Shown here piece by piece: positions 50,549-63,000 of a stretch of 64,000 nt of DNA (positions are counted from its first letter, which is position 1; each line of letters opens with the position of its first letter). The DNA comes from Symsagittifera roscoffensis (taxonomy: Eukaryota; Xenacoelomorpha; Acoela; Convolutidae). Made by a program: the position numbers and the translations under genes. The notes beneath the pieces are model-generated. The model ran no database searches, was not told where the DNA came from, and was given only the letters and a program-made list of their open reading frames with translations. The stretch spans positions 20,737,194-20,801,193 of the forward strand of contig NC_087071.1 of the NCBI RefSeq assembly GCF_963678635.1. Reading direction: 5' to 3'.

Positions 50549-52281
50549 ATTTTGATATGTAAAAGAACAATAACAAACTCAGCAGAATCTTTTATATATT
50601 TAAACGCAGGCTTCACTAGCAGCCCAATATCGAATTAGGGGTTGCGAATTTTCAAAAATTTCAAATAACCAAAATAATTTTGTAAAACTTGAAGTTCCCA
50701 ACCCTGTAGTTGGGTACTGTCAGAGTACTATCAAGGATTGCGAGTCTTGCCTCCAAATATGACTGCTCAAATCCTTGTAATTTTCGAGATATGACGTTTT
50801 TTGAGATTTTTCAAAAATTTTCAGAAAATTTACATTATTTTTTCCCCGCAAAATCTGAAAATCCCAACCGTGCTGTTGGGTCCTGTCAGAGTACTCTCAA
50901 AGATTGCGAATCTTGCCTCAAAATTTGAAAGCTCAATTCTTTGTAGTTTTCGAGATATGAAGTTTTTTGTGATTTTTTCAAAAATTTTCAGAAAATTTAA
51001 ATTATTATAATTTTTTAAAAATCTGAAATTCCCAACCCTGTTGTTAGGTCCTGTCAGAGTACTCTCAAAGATTGCGAATCTTGCCTCCAAGTATGACTGC
51101 TCAATTCTTTGTAGTTTTCGAGATATGATGTTTTTTGTGATTTTCTCAAAAATTTTCAGAAAATTTTAATTAACTTTCTCAAAATTTGAACATACCAACC
51201 TTGTAGTTGGGTGCTGTCAGAGTACTCTAAAGATTTACAAATTTTGCCTCCAATTATGACTGTTCAAATCCTTGTAGTTTTCGAGATATGACGTTTTTTG
51301 TGATTTTTTCAAAAAAGTTATCAGAAAACTTATATTAATTTTTTTTGGCGATATCTCAAATTCCCAAACATATAGCTGGGTCCTGTCAGAAAACTCTCAA
51401 AGATTGCAAATCTTGCGTCTAAGTTTGACTGTTCAATTTTTTGTAGTTTTTGAGATATGACGTTTTATCTTATCTACAAAGAAATTCGAAAAATTTGAAA
51501 CTACCAACTCGATGGAGATACAACCTTTTTGTCAGCGTACACCGTGGCGTCTCAAATTTTGCCTCCGAATATGAATGCTCAAATTCTTTTAGTTTCCGAG
51601 ATAAGACGTTTTTTTTCAATTTTTTTCGGGGATTTCAGGTTTAAAAAATTCACAAAATTTTGAATTTCTAACCCTATAGTAGGGTGCTCTCAGTGGTTGA
51701 ATATCTGGCCTGCAAGTTTCTGCAGATGACCATTGAGTTTTCGAAGCACCGGAGGTAAGTTAAACGCTATTAACTGTGTATTCAAAAAATTTTACGTAGA
51801 AGCAATTTTGACGTCAAAACTTGAAAAAGAAAACGCTGTAACAGTTGCTAATACTTGGAAAAAAGAAAGGTTTTGTTTTTTTTCAGAAGAGAAATATTTT
51901 TAATTGGATAAATCTTGCGGTAAACACTATTTAAAACTTTAAACTGACATCTTAGATTATTAAATAAAGTTTGCTTGAGGCGTTTATTTGTCTCAAACGG
52001 TCTCACCCCTATGTAAAATGGCTCAAACAATTTATAAAGCGTGCTTTGCTGACTAGATTTAGGTTATTTTTTCGGCTTCAAGGATGACGAAGTTAAAAAT
52101 TTATACGTGAATGCTATTTCGATCTTGAACACCAAAGGTTTTTTGTGAAAGTGATGACCTCATTTGTAAAACAGGCCAATATAAAAAAAATTTGCTTCTT
52201 TCAATTTTCTATTTTCAATTTGCCTCTAATTTTCTATCTTTTAAATAATAAACTAATCCTGACAAAATAATGAAAGAGATA
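50549..52281 (+). repeat. 1.73-kb tandem duplication, copy 1
   Basis: Begins AATTTTGATATGTAAAAGAA and ends at TGAAAGAGAT, where the same start recurs at 52282. It consists of a 1.18-kb Helitron inside about 550 bp of 1.5-kb-unit sequence. No coding frame. Confidence 0.9.
50588..51770 (+). mobile_element. non-autonomous Helitron, copy 2
   Basis: Starts TCTTTTATATATTTAAACGC after CAGCAGAA and ends at ACGCTAT before TAACTGTG. The 1.5-kb units have CAGCAGAATAACTGTG at this place, that is the empty site, so the insertion lies exactly between A and T without target duplication. Internal monomers begin near 50697, 50863, 51031, 51194, 51363, 51503 and 51668. The terminal hairpin is damaged (GCACCGGAGGTAAG) and CTAT replaces CTAG, so it is probably immobile. 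Confidence 0.83.
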
Positions 52282-54014
52282 ATTTTGATATGTAAAAGAA
52301 CAATAACAAACTCAGCAGAATCTTTTATATATTTAAACGCAGGCTTCACTAGCAGCCCAATATCGAATTAGGGGTTGCGAATTTTCAAAAATTTCAAATA
52401 ACCAAAATAATTTTGTAAAACTTGAAGTTCCCAACCCTGTAGTTGGGTACTGTCAGAGTACTATCAAGGATTGCGAGTCTTGCCTCCAAATATGACTGCT
52501 CAAATCCTTGTAATTTTCGAGATATGACGTTTTTTGAGATTTTTCAAAAATTTTCAGAAAATTTACATTATTTTTTTCCCCGCAAAATCTGAAAATCCCA
52601 ACCGTGCTGTTGGGTCCTGTCAGAGTACTCTCAAAGATTGCGAATCTTGCCTCAAAATATGAAAGCTCAATTCTTTGTAGTTTTCGAGATATGAAGTTTT
52701 TTGTGATTTTTTCAAAAATTTTCAGAAAATTTAAATTATTATAATTTTTTAAAAATCTGAAATTCCCAACCCTGTTGTTAGGTCCTGTCAGAGTACTCTC
52801 AAAGATTGCGAATCTTGCCTCCAAGTATGACTGCTCAATTCTTTGTAGTTTTCGAGATATGATGTTTTTTGTGATTTTCTCAAAAATTTTCAGAAAATTT
52901 TAATTAACTTTCTCAAAATTTGAACATACCAACCTTGTAGTTGGGTGCTGTCAGAGTACTCTAAAGATTTACAAATTTTGCCTCCAATTATGACTGTTCA
53001 AATCCTTGTAGTTTTCGAGATATGACGTTTTTTGTGATTTTTTCAAAAAAGTTATCAGAAAACTTATATTAATTTTTTTTGGCAAAATCTCAAATTCCCA
53101 AACATATAGCTGGGTCCTGTCAGAAAACTCTCAAAGATTGCAAATCTTGCGTCTAAGTTTGACTGTTCAATTTTTTGTAGTTTTTGAGATATGACGTTTT
53201 ATCTTATCTACAAAGAAATTCGAAAAATTTGAAACTACCAACTCGATGGAGATACAACCTTTTTGTCAGCGTACACCGTGGCGTCTCAAATTTTGCCTCC
53301 GAATATGAATGCTCAAATTCTTTTAGTTTCCGAGATAAGACGTTTTTTTTCAATTTTTTTCGGGGATTTTAGGTTTAAAAAATTCACAAAATTTTGAATT
53401 TCTAACCCTTTAGTAGGGTGCTCTCAGTGGTTGAATATCTGGCCTGCAAGTTTCTGCAGATGACCATTGAATTTTCGAAGCACCGGAGGTAAGTTAAACG
53501 CTATTAACTGTGTATTCAAAAAATTTTACGTAGAAGCAATTTTGACGTCAAAACTTGAAAAAGAAAACGCTGTAACAGTTGCTAATACTTGGAAAAAAGA
53601 AAGGTTTTGTTTTTTTTCAGAAGAGAAATATTTTTAATTGGATAAATCTTGCGGTAAACACTATTTAAAACTTTAAACTGACATCTTAGATAATTAAATA
53701 AAGTTTGCTTGAGGCGTTTATTTGTCTCAAACGGTCTCACCCCTATGTAAAATGGCTCAAACAATTTATAAAGCGTGCTTTGCTGACTAGATTTAGGTTA
53801 TTTTTTCGGCTTCAAGGATGACGAAGTTAAAAATTTATACGTGAATGCTATTTCGATCTTGAACACCAAAGGTTTTTTGTGAAAGTGATGACCTCATTTG
53901 TAAAACAGGCCAATATAAAAAAAAATTTGCTTCATTCAATTTTCTATTTTCAATTTGCCTCTAATTTTCTATCTTTTAAATAATAAACTAATCCTGACAA
54001 AATAATGAAAGAGA
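52282..54014 (+). repeat. 1.73-kb tandem duplication, copy 2
   Basis: Second copy, offset 1,733 bp, with only scattered differences. It runs on into the 1.5-kb array (TTTTTTTTTCATGCAGCAG). Confidence 0.9.
52321..53504 (+). mobile_element. non-autonomous Helitron, copy 3
   Basis: Same element as copy 2, at the same site, with the same damaged 3' end. It was therefore multiplied by the 1.73-kb duplication and not by a new insertion. Confidence 0.83.
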
Positions 54015-54029
54015 TAATAATTTTTTTTT

Positions 54030-57000
54030 CATGCAGCAGTCGTCTCGAACGAAGTTAAAATTGAGGATAATTATGCCTTGAAGTTGTCTGTAAAATGTCA
54101 GCCATTGGAAATAAAGAAATTTTTACAAAGTCGAAAAAATTTGGACAGAAACTTGTCGGGATCAAAAAAATCGGTATCATCAAAATTCTTTGCCACTGAA
54201 AATTCTTTGTCACGCACTTCATACACATACAAATGAAATCTTGTTTTCGGCATTCAAAAGATGCCATTTAAGGTTACTAATCTTAAACATACAAAACTAG
54301 ATAAAGTAGCCAACACTAGTTATGCCAAAAATCTACCCTATGAAGTTTGAGATAAAACTCTCACGGAACAAAGCGGTGGCGCGAATTTTTCCTGCAAATG
54401 CTGCTAACCTTGATGATCATATGAAAAAAGCTAGGTCGTTGGAAAAACTCCAAAACTTCAGTAGTTTTGACTCTTTTCATTTATTTTAGTTGAGAAACAA
54501 CTAAGGTTTTGTGCAAAGTCTAATTTTTGTAATTACGCATTTCCTCCCTCATCCATGTAACAAATTCAAACAAATAAAAAATAATTACCTCCAGGTTTAG
54601 CTGCGCCCTAGGTGTCCTCGATTGAGACATACGAAAGTTTTGGTTTATTTAGTTTTGGAATCATTTTTCCGACTCATGCTTTCTTATGATTGTGTTGTAT
54701 CGCAAGTAGTGCGAAGCTCCGCTTCCCCTCTGTGTGACTAGTTTTGTCTGATTAGTTACGGTTCTGTAAATTCTATTCTTTATAATAAATTAACGCTGCC
54801 ATTTATATTTGTCAATTATTTGTCCCAAAATCAAATGTTTATGAGACCAACATGATTTTTCACCACTTTTCGCAGCTTTGGTTTCATTTTATGTCAAATA
54901 GGAGCTTGTCAGGATTTGTTTTCAATGAAATTTCATTGGTGCAAAGTTCCGTTTTGCCTGTGTAAGAAATTGAAATCAAAACTTTGATATGAAAGAGAAC
55001 AAAAACAAACTCAGCAGAATAACTGTGAATTCAAAAAATTTCAGTAGAATTAATTTTAACTTCAAAACTTGAAAAGAAAACGCTGTAACAAATGCTAATA
55101 CTTGAAAAAAAGAAAGGTTTTATTTTTTAGAAGAGAAACATTTTTAATTGGATAACTCTTGCGATAAACACTACTTAAAACTTTAAATTGACATCTTAGA
55201 TTCTTAAATAAAATTTGCCTGAAGCGTTTATTCGTCTCAAACGGTCTCAACCCTATGTAAAATGGCTCAAACAATTTTTATAGCGTGCTTTACTGACTAG
55301 ATTTAGGTTATTTTTTCAGCTTCAAGGATGACGAAGTTAAAAATCTATACGTGATTGGTATTTTGATTTTGAACACCAAAGGTTTTTTGTGAAAGTGATG
55401 ACCTCATTTGTAAAACAGGCCAATATAAAAAAAATTTGCTTCTTTCAATTTTCTATTTTCAATTTGCCTCTAATTTTCTATCTTTTAAATAATAAACTAA
55501 TCCTGACAAACTAATGAAAGAGATAATATTTTTTTTCATGCAGCAGTCGTCTCGAACGAAGTTAAAATTGAGGATAATTATGCCTTGAAGTTGTCTGTAA
55601 AATGTCAGCCATCGGAAATAAAGAAATTTTTACAAAGTCGAAAAAATTTGGACAGAAACTTGTCGGGATCAAAAAAATCGGTATCATCAAAATTCTTTGC
55701 CACTGAAAATTCTTTGTCACGCACTTCATACACATACAAATGAAATCTTGTTTTCGGCATTCAAAAGATGCCATTTAAGGTTACTAATCTTAAACATACA
55801 AAACTAGATAAAGTAGCCAACACTAGTTATGCCAAAAATCTACCCTATGAAGTTTGAGATAAAATTCTCACGGAACAAAGCGGTGGCGCGAATTTTTCCT
55901 GCAAATGCTGCTAACCTTGATGATCGTATGAAAAAAGCTAGGTCGTTGGAAAAACTCCAAAACTTCAGTAGTTTTGACTCTTTTCATTAATTTTAGTTGA
56001 GAAACAACTAAGGTTTTGTGCAAAGTCTAATTTTTGTAATTACGCATTTCCTCCCTCATCAGTGTAACAAATTCAAACAAATAAAAAATAATTACCTCCA
56101 GGTTTAGCTGCGCCCTAGGTGTCCTCGATTGAGACATACGAAAGTTTTGGTTCATCTAGTTTTGGAATCATTTTTCCGACTCATGCTTTCTTATGATTGT
56201 GTTGTATCGCAAGTAGTGCGAAGCTCCGCTTCCCCTCTGTGTGACTACTTTTGTCTTATTAGTTACGGTTCTGTAAATTCTATTCTTTATAATAATTTAA
56301 CGCTGCCATTTATATTTGTCAATTATTTGTCCCAAAGTCAAATGTTTATGAAACCAACATGATTTTTCACCACTTTTCGTAGCTTTGGTTTCATTTTATG
56401 TCAAATAGGAGCTTGTCAGGATTTGTTTTCAATGAAACTTCATTGGTGTAAAGTTCCGTTTTGCCTGTGTAAGAAATTGGAATCAAAATTTTGATATGAA
56501 AGAGAACAATAACAAACTCAGCAGAACAACTGTGAACTCAAAAAATTTTAGTAGAATTAATTTTAACTTCAAAACTTCAAAAGAAAACGCTGTAACAAAT
56601 GCTAATACTTGAAAAAAAGAAAGGTTTTATTTTTTAGAAGAGAAACATTTTTAATTGGATAACTCTTGCGGTAAACACTACTTAAAACTTTAAACTGACA
56701 TCTTAGATTCTTGAATAAAATTTGCCTGAAGCGTTTATTCGTCTCAAACGGTCTAAACCCTATGTAAAATGGCTCAAACAATTTTTATAGCGTGCTTTAC
56801 TGACTAGATTTAGGTTATTTTTTCAGCTTCAAGGATGACGAAGTAAAAAATCTATACGTGATTGGTATTTTGATTTTGAACACCAAAGGTTTTTGTGAAA
56901 GTGATGACCTCATCTGTAAAACAGGCCAGTTTAAAAAAAATTGCTTCTTTCAATTTTCTATTTTCAATTTGCCTCTAATTTTCTATTTTCTAAATAATAA

Positions 57001-60000
57001 ACTAATCCGGACAAAATAATGAAAGAGATAATATTTTGTTCATGCAGCAGTTGTCTCGAACGAAGTTAAAATTGAGGATCATTATGCCTTGAAGTTGTCT
57101 GTAAAATGTCAGCCATCGGAAATAAAGAAATTTTTACAAAGTCGAAAAAATTTGGACAGAAACTTGTCGGGATCAAAAAAATCGGTATCATCAAAATTCT
57201 TTGCCACTGAAAATTCTTTGTCACGCACTTCATACACATACAAATGAAATCTTGTTTTCGGCATTCAAAAGATGCCATTTAAGGTTACTAATCTTAAACA
57301 TACAAAACTAGATAAAGTAGCCAACACTAGTTATGCCAAAAATCTACCCTATGAAGTTTGAGATAAAACTCTCACGGAACAAAGCGGTGGCGCGAATTTT
57401 TCCTGCAAATGCTGCTAACCTTGATGATCGTATGAAAAAAGCTAGGTCGTTGGAAAAACTCCAAAACTTCAGTAGTTTTGACTCTTTTCATTAATTTTAG
57501 TTGAGAAACAACTAAGGTTTTGTGCAAAGTCTAATTTTTGTAATTACGCATTTCCTCCCTCATCAGTGTAACAAATTCAAACAAATAAAAAATAATTACC
57601 TCCAGGTTTAGCTGCGCCCTAGGTGTCCTCGATTGAGACATACGAAAGTTTTGGTTCATCTAGTTTTGGAATCATTTTTCCGACTCATGCTTTCTTATGA
57701 TTGTGTTGTATCGCAAGTAGTGCGAAGCTCCGCTTCCCCTCTGTGTGACTAGTTTTGTCTGATTAGTTACGGTTCTGTAAATTCTAGTCTTTATAATAAA
57801 TTAACGCTGCCATTTATATTTGTCAATTATTTGTCCCAAAATCAAATGTTTATGAGACCAACATGATTTTTCACCAATTTTCGCAGCTTTGGTTTCATTT
57901 TATGTCAAATAGGAGCTTGTCAGGATTTGTTTTCAATGAAATTTCATTGGTGCAAAGTTCCGTTTTGCCTGTGTAAGAAATTGAAATCAAAACTTTGATA
58001 TGAAAGAGAACAAAAACAAACTCAGCAGAATAACTGTGAATTCAAAAAATTTCAGTAGAATTAATTTTAACTTCAAAACTTGAAAAGAAAACGCTGTAAC
58101 AAATGCTAATACTTGAAAAAAAGAAAGGTTTTATTTTTTAGAAGAGAAACATTTTTAATTGGATAACTCTTGCGATAAACACTACTTAAAACTTTAAATT
58201 GACATCTTAGATTCTTAAATAAAATTTGCCTGAAGCGTTTATTCGTCTCAAACGGTCTCAACCCTATGTAAAATGGCTCAAACAATTTTTATAGCGTGCT
58301 TTACTGACTAGATTTAGGTTATTTTTTCAGCTTCAAGGATGACGAAGTTAAAAATCTATACGTGATTGGTATTTTGATTTTGAACACCAAAGGTTTTTTG
58401 TGAAAGTGATGACCTCATTTGTAAAACAGGCCAATATAAAAAAAATTTGCTTCTTTCAATTTTCTATTTTCAATTTGCCTCTAATTTTCTATCTTTTAAA
58501 TAATAAACTAATCCTGACAAAATAATGAAAGAGATAATATTTTTTTTCATGCAGCAGTCGTCTCGAACGAAGTTAAAATTGAGGATAATTATGCCTTGAA
58601 GTTGTCTGTAAAATGTCAGCCATCGGAAATAAAGAAATTTTTACAAAGTCGAAAAAATTTGGACAGAAACTTGTCGGGATCAAAAAAATCGGTATCATCA
58701 AAATTCTTTGCCACTGAAAATTCTTTGTCACGCACTTCATACAGATACAAATGAAATCTTGTTTTCGGCATTCAAAAGATGCCATTTAAGGTTACTAATC
58801 TTAAGCATACAAAACTAGATAAAGTAGCCAACACTAGTTATGCCAAAAATCTACCCTATGAAGTTTGAGATAAAACTCTCACGGAACAAAGCGGTGGCGC
58901 GAATTTTTCCTGCAAATGCTGCTATCCTTGATGATCGTATGAAAAAAGCTAGGTCGTTGGAAAAACTCCAAAACTTCAGTAGTTTTGACTCTTTTCATTT
59001 ATTTTAGTTGAGAAACAACTAAGGTTTTGTGCAAAGTCTAATTTTTGTAATTACGCATTTCCTCCCTCATCAGTGTAACAAATTCAAACAAATAAAAAAT
59101 AATTACCTCCAGGTTTAGCTGCGCCCTAGGTGTCCTCGATTGAGACATACGAAAGTTTTGGTTCATCTAGTTTTGGAATCATTTTTCCGACTCATGCTTT
59201 CTTATGATTGTGTTGTATCGCAAGTAGTGCGAAGCTCCGCTTCCCCTCTGTGTGACTACTTTTGTCTTATTAGTTACGGTTCTGTAAATTCTATTCTTTA
59301 TAATAATTTAACGCTGCCATTTATATTTGTCAATTATTTGTCCCAAAGTCAAATGTTTATGAAACCAACATGATTTTTCACCACTTTTCGTAGCTTTGGT
59401 TTCATTTTATGTCAAATAGGAGCTTGTCAGGATTTGTTTTCAATGAAACTTCATTGGTGTAAAGTTCCGTTTTGCCTGTGTAAGAAATTGGAATCAAAAT
59501 TTTGATATGAAAGAGAACAATAACAAACTCAGCAGAACAACTGTGAATTCAAAAAATTTTAGTAGAATTAATTTTAACTTCAAAACTTAAAAAGAAAACG
59601 CTGTAACAAATGCTAATACTTGAAAAAAAGAAAGGTTTTATTTTTTAGAAGAGAAACATTTTTAATTGGATAACTCTTGCGGTAAACACTACTTAAAACT
59701 TTAAACTGACATCTTAGATTCTTGAATAAAATTTGCCTGAAGCGTTTATTCGTCTCAAACGGTCTAAACCCTATGTAAAATGGCTCAAACAATTTTTATA
59801 GCGTGCTTTACTGACTAGATTTAGGTCATTTTTTCAGCTTCAAGGATGACGAAGTAAAAAATCTATACGTGATTGGTATTTTGATTTTGAACACCAAAGG
59901 TTTTTTGTGAAAGTGATGACCTCATCTGTAAAACAGGCCAGTTTAAAAAAATTTGCTTCTTTCAATTTTCTATTTTCAATTTGCCTCTAATTTTCTATTT

Positions 60001-63000
60001 TCTAAATAATAAACTAATCCGGACAAAATAATGAAAGAGATAATATTTTGTTCATGCAGCAGTTGTCTCGAACGAAGTTAAAATTGAGGATAATTATGCC
60101 TTGAAGTTGTCTGTAAAATGTCAGCCATCGGAAATAAAGAAATTTTTACAAAGTCGAAAAAATTTGGACAGAAACTTATCGGGATCAAAAAAATTGGTAT
60201 CATCAAAATTCTTTGCCACTGAAAATTCTTTGTCACGCACTTCATACACATACAAATGAAATCTTGTTTTCGGCATTCAAAAGATGCCATTTAAGGTTAC
60301 TAATCTTAAACATACAAAACTAGATAAAGTAGCCAACTCTAGTTATGCCAAAAATCTACCCTATGAAGTTTGAGATAAAACACTCACGGAACAAAGCGGT
60401 GGCGCGAATTTTTCCTGCAAATGCTGCTAACCTTGATAATCGTATGAAAAAAGCTAGGTCGTTGGAAAAACTCCAAAACTTCAGTAGTTTTGACTCTTTT
60501 CATTTATTTTAGTTGAGAAACAACTAAGGTTTTGTGCAAAGTCTAATTTTTGTAATTACGCATTTCCTCCCTCATCAGTGTAACAAATTCAAACAAATAA
60601 AAAATAATTACCTCCAGGTTTAGCTGCGCCCTAGGTGTCCTCGATTGAGACATACGAAAGTTTTGGTTCATCTAGTTTTGGAATCATTTTTCCGACTCAT
60701 GCTTTCTTATGATTGTGTTGTATCGCAAGTAGTGCGAAGCTCCGCTTCCCCTCTGTGTGACTACTTTTGTCTTATTAGTTACGGTTCTGTAAATTCTATT
60801 CTTTATAATAATTTAACGCTGCCATTTATATTTGTCAATTATTTGTCCCAAAGTCAAATGTTTATGAAACCAACATGATTTTTCACCACTTTTCGTAGCT
60901 TTGGTTTCATTTTATGTCAAATAGGAGCTTGTCAGGATTTGTTTTCAATGAAACTTCATTGGTGTAAAGTTCCGTTTTGCCTGTGTAAGAAATTGGAATC
61001 AAAATTTTGATATGAAAGAGAACAATAACAAACTCAGCAGAACAACTGTGAATTCAAAAAATTTTAGTAGAATTAATTTTAACTTCAAAACTTAAAAAGA
61101 AAACGCTGTAACAAATGCTAATAATTGAAAAAAAGAAAGGTTTTATGTTTTAGAAGAGAAACATTTTTAATTGGATAACTCTTGCGGTAAGCACTACTTA
61201 AAACTTTAAACTGACATCTTAGATTCTTGAATAAAATTTGCCTGAAGCGTTTATTCGTCTCAAACGGTCTAAACCCTATGTAAAATGGCTCAAACAATTT
61301 TTATAGCGTGCTTTACTGACTAGATTTAGGTTATTTTTTCAGCTTCAAGGATGACGAAGTAAAAAATCTATACGTGATTGGTATTTTGATTTTGAACACC
61401 AAAGGTTTTTTGTGAAAGTGATGACCTCATCTGTAAAACAGGCCAGTTTAAAAAAATTTGCTTCTTTCAATTTTCTTTTTTCAATTTGCCTCTAATTTTC
61501 TATTTTCTAAATAATAAACTAATCCGGACAAAATATTGAAAGAGATAATATTTTGTTCATGCAGCAGTTGTCTCGAACGAAGTTAAAATTGAGGATAATT
61601 ATGCCTTGAAGTTGTCTGTAAAATGTCAGCCATCGGAAATAAAGAAATTTTTACAAAGTCGAAAAAATTTGGACAGAAACTTGTCGGGATCAAAAAAATC
61701 GGTATCATCAAAATTCTTTGCCACTGAAAATTCTTTGTCACGCACTTCATACACATACAAATGAAATCTTGTTTTCGGCATTCAAAAGATGCCATTTAAG
61801 GTTACTAATCTTAAACATACAAAACTAGATAAAGTAGCCAACACTAGTTATGCCAAAAATCTACCCTATGAAGTTTGAGATAAAACTCTCACGGAACAAA
61901 GCGGTGGCGCGAATTTTTCCTGCAAATGCTGCTAACCTTGATGATCGTATGAAAAAAGCTAGGTCGTTGGAAAAACTCCAAAACTTCAGTAGTTTTGACT
62001 CTTTTCATTTATTTTAGTTGAGAAACAACTAAGGTTTTGTGCAAAGTCTAATTTTTGTAATTACGCATTTCCTCCCTCATCAGTGTAACAAATTCAAACA
62101 AATAAAAAATAATTACCTCCAGGTTTAGCTGCGCCCTAGGTGTCCTCGATTGAGACATACGAAAGTTTTGGTTCATCTAGTTTTCGAATCATTTTTCCGA
62201 CTCATGCTTTCTTATGATTGTGTTGTATCGCAAGTAGTGCGAAGCTCCGCTTCCCCTCTGTGTGACTAGTTTTGTCTGATTAGTTACGGTTCTGTAAATT
62301 CTAGTCTTTATAATAAATTAACGCTGCCATTTATATTTGTCAATTATTTGTCCCAAAATCAAATGTTTATGAGACCAACATGATTTTTCACCACTTTTCG
62401 CAGCTTTGGTTTCATTTTATGTCAAATAGGAGCTTGTCAGGATTTGTTTTCAATGAAATTTCATTGGTGCAAAGTTCCGTTTTGCTTGTGTAAGAAATTG
62501 AAATCAAAACTTTGATATGAAAGAGAACAAAAACAAACTCAGCAGAATAACTGTGAATTCAAAAAATTTCAGTAGAATTAATTTTAACTTCAAAACTTGA
62601 AAAGAAAACGCTGTAACAAATGCTAATACTTGAAAAAAAGAAAGGTTTTATTTTTTAGAAGAGAAACATTTTTAATTGGATAACTCTTGCGATAAACACT
62701 AGTTAAAACTTTAAATTGACATCTTAGATTCTTAAATAAAATTTGCCTGAAGCGTTTATTCGTCTCAAACGGTCTCAACCCTATGTAAAATGGCTCAAAC
62801 AATTTTTATAGCGTGCATTACTGACTAGATTTAGGTTATTTTTTCAGCTTCAAGGATGACGAAGTTAAAAATCTATACGTGATTGGTATTTTGATTTTGA
62901 ACACCAAAGGTTTTTTGTGAAAGTGATGACCTCATTTGTAAAACAGGCCAATATAAAAAAATTTGCTTCTTTCAATTTTCTATTTTCAATTTGCCTCTAA

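Noticed and set aside
56129-60878. 77-codon plus-strand frame in some 1.5-kb units
   Set aside because: It is open only in variant B units because of a single variant site, and shows no protein features.
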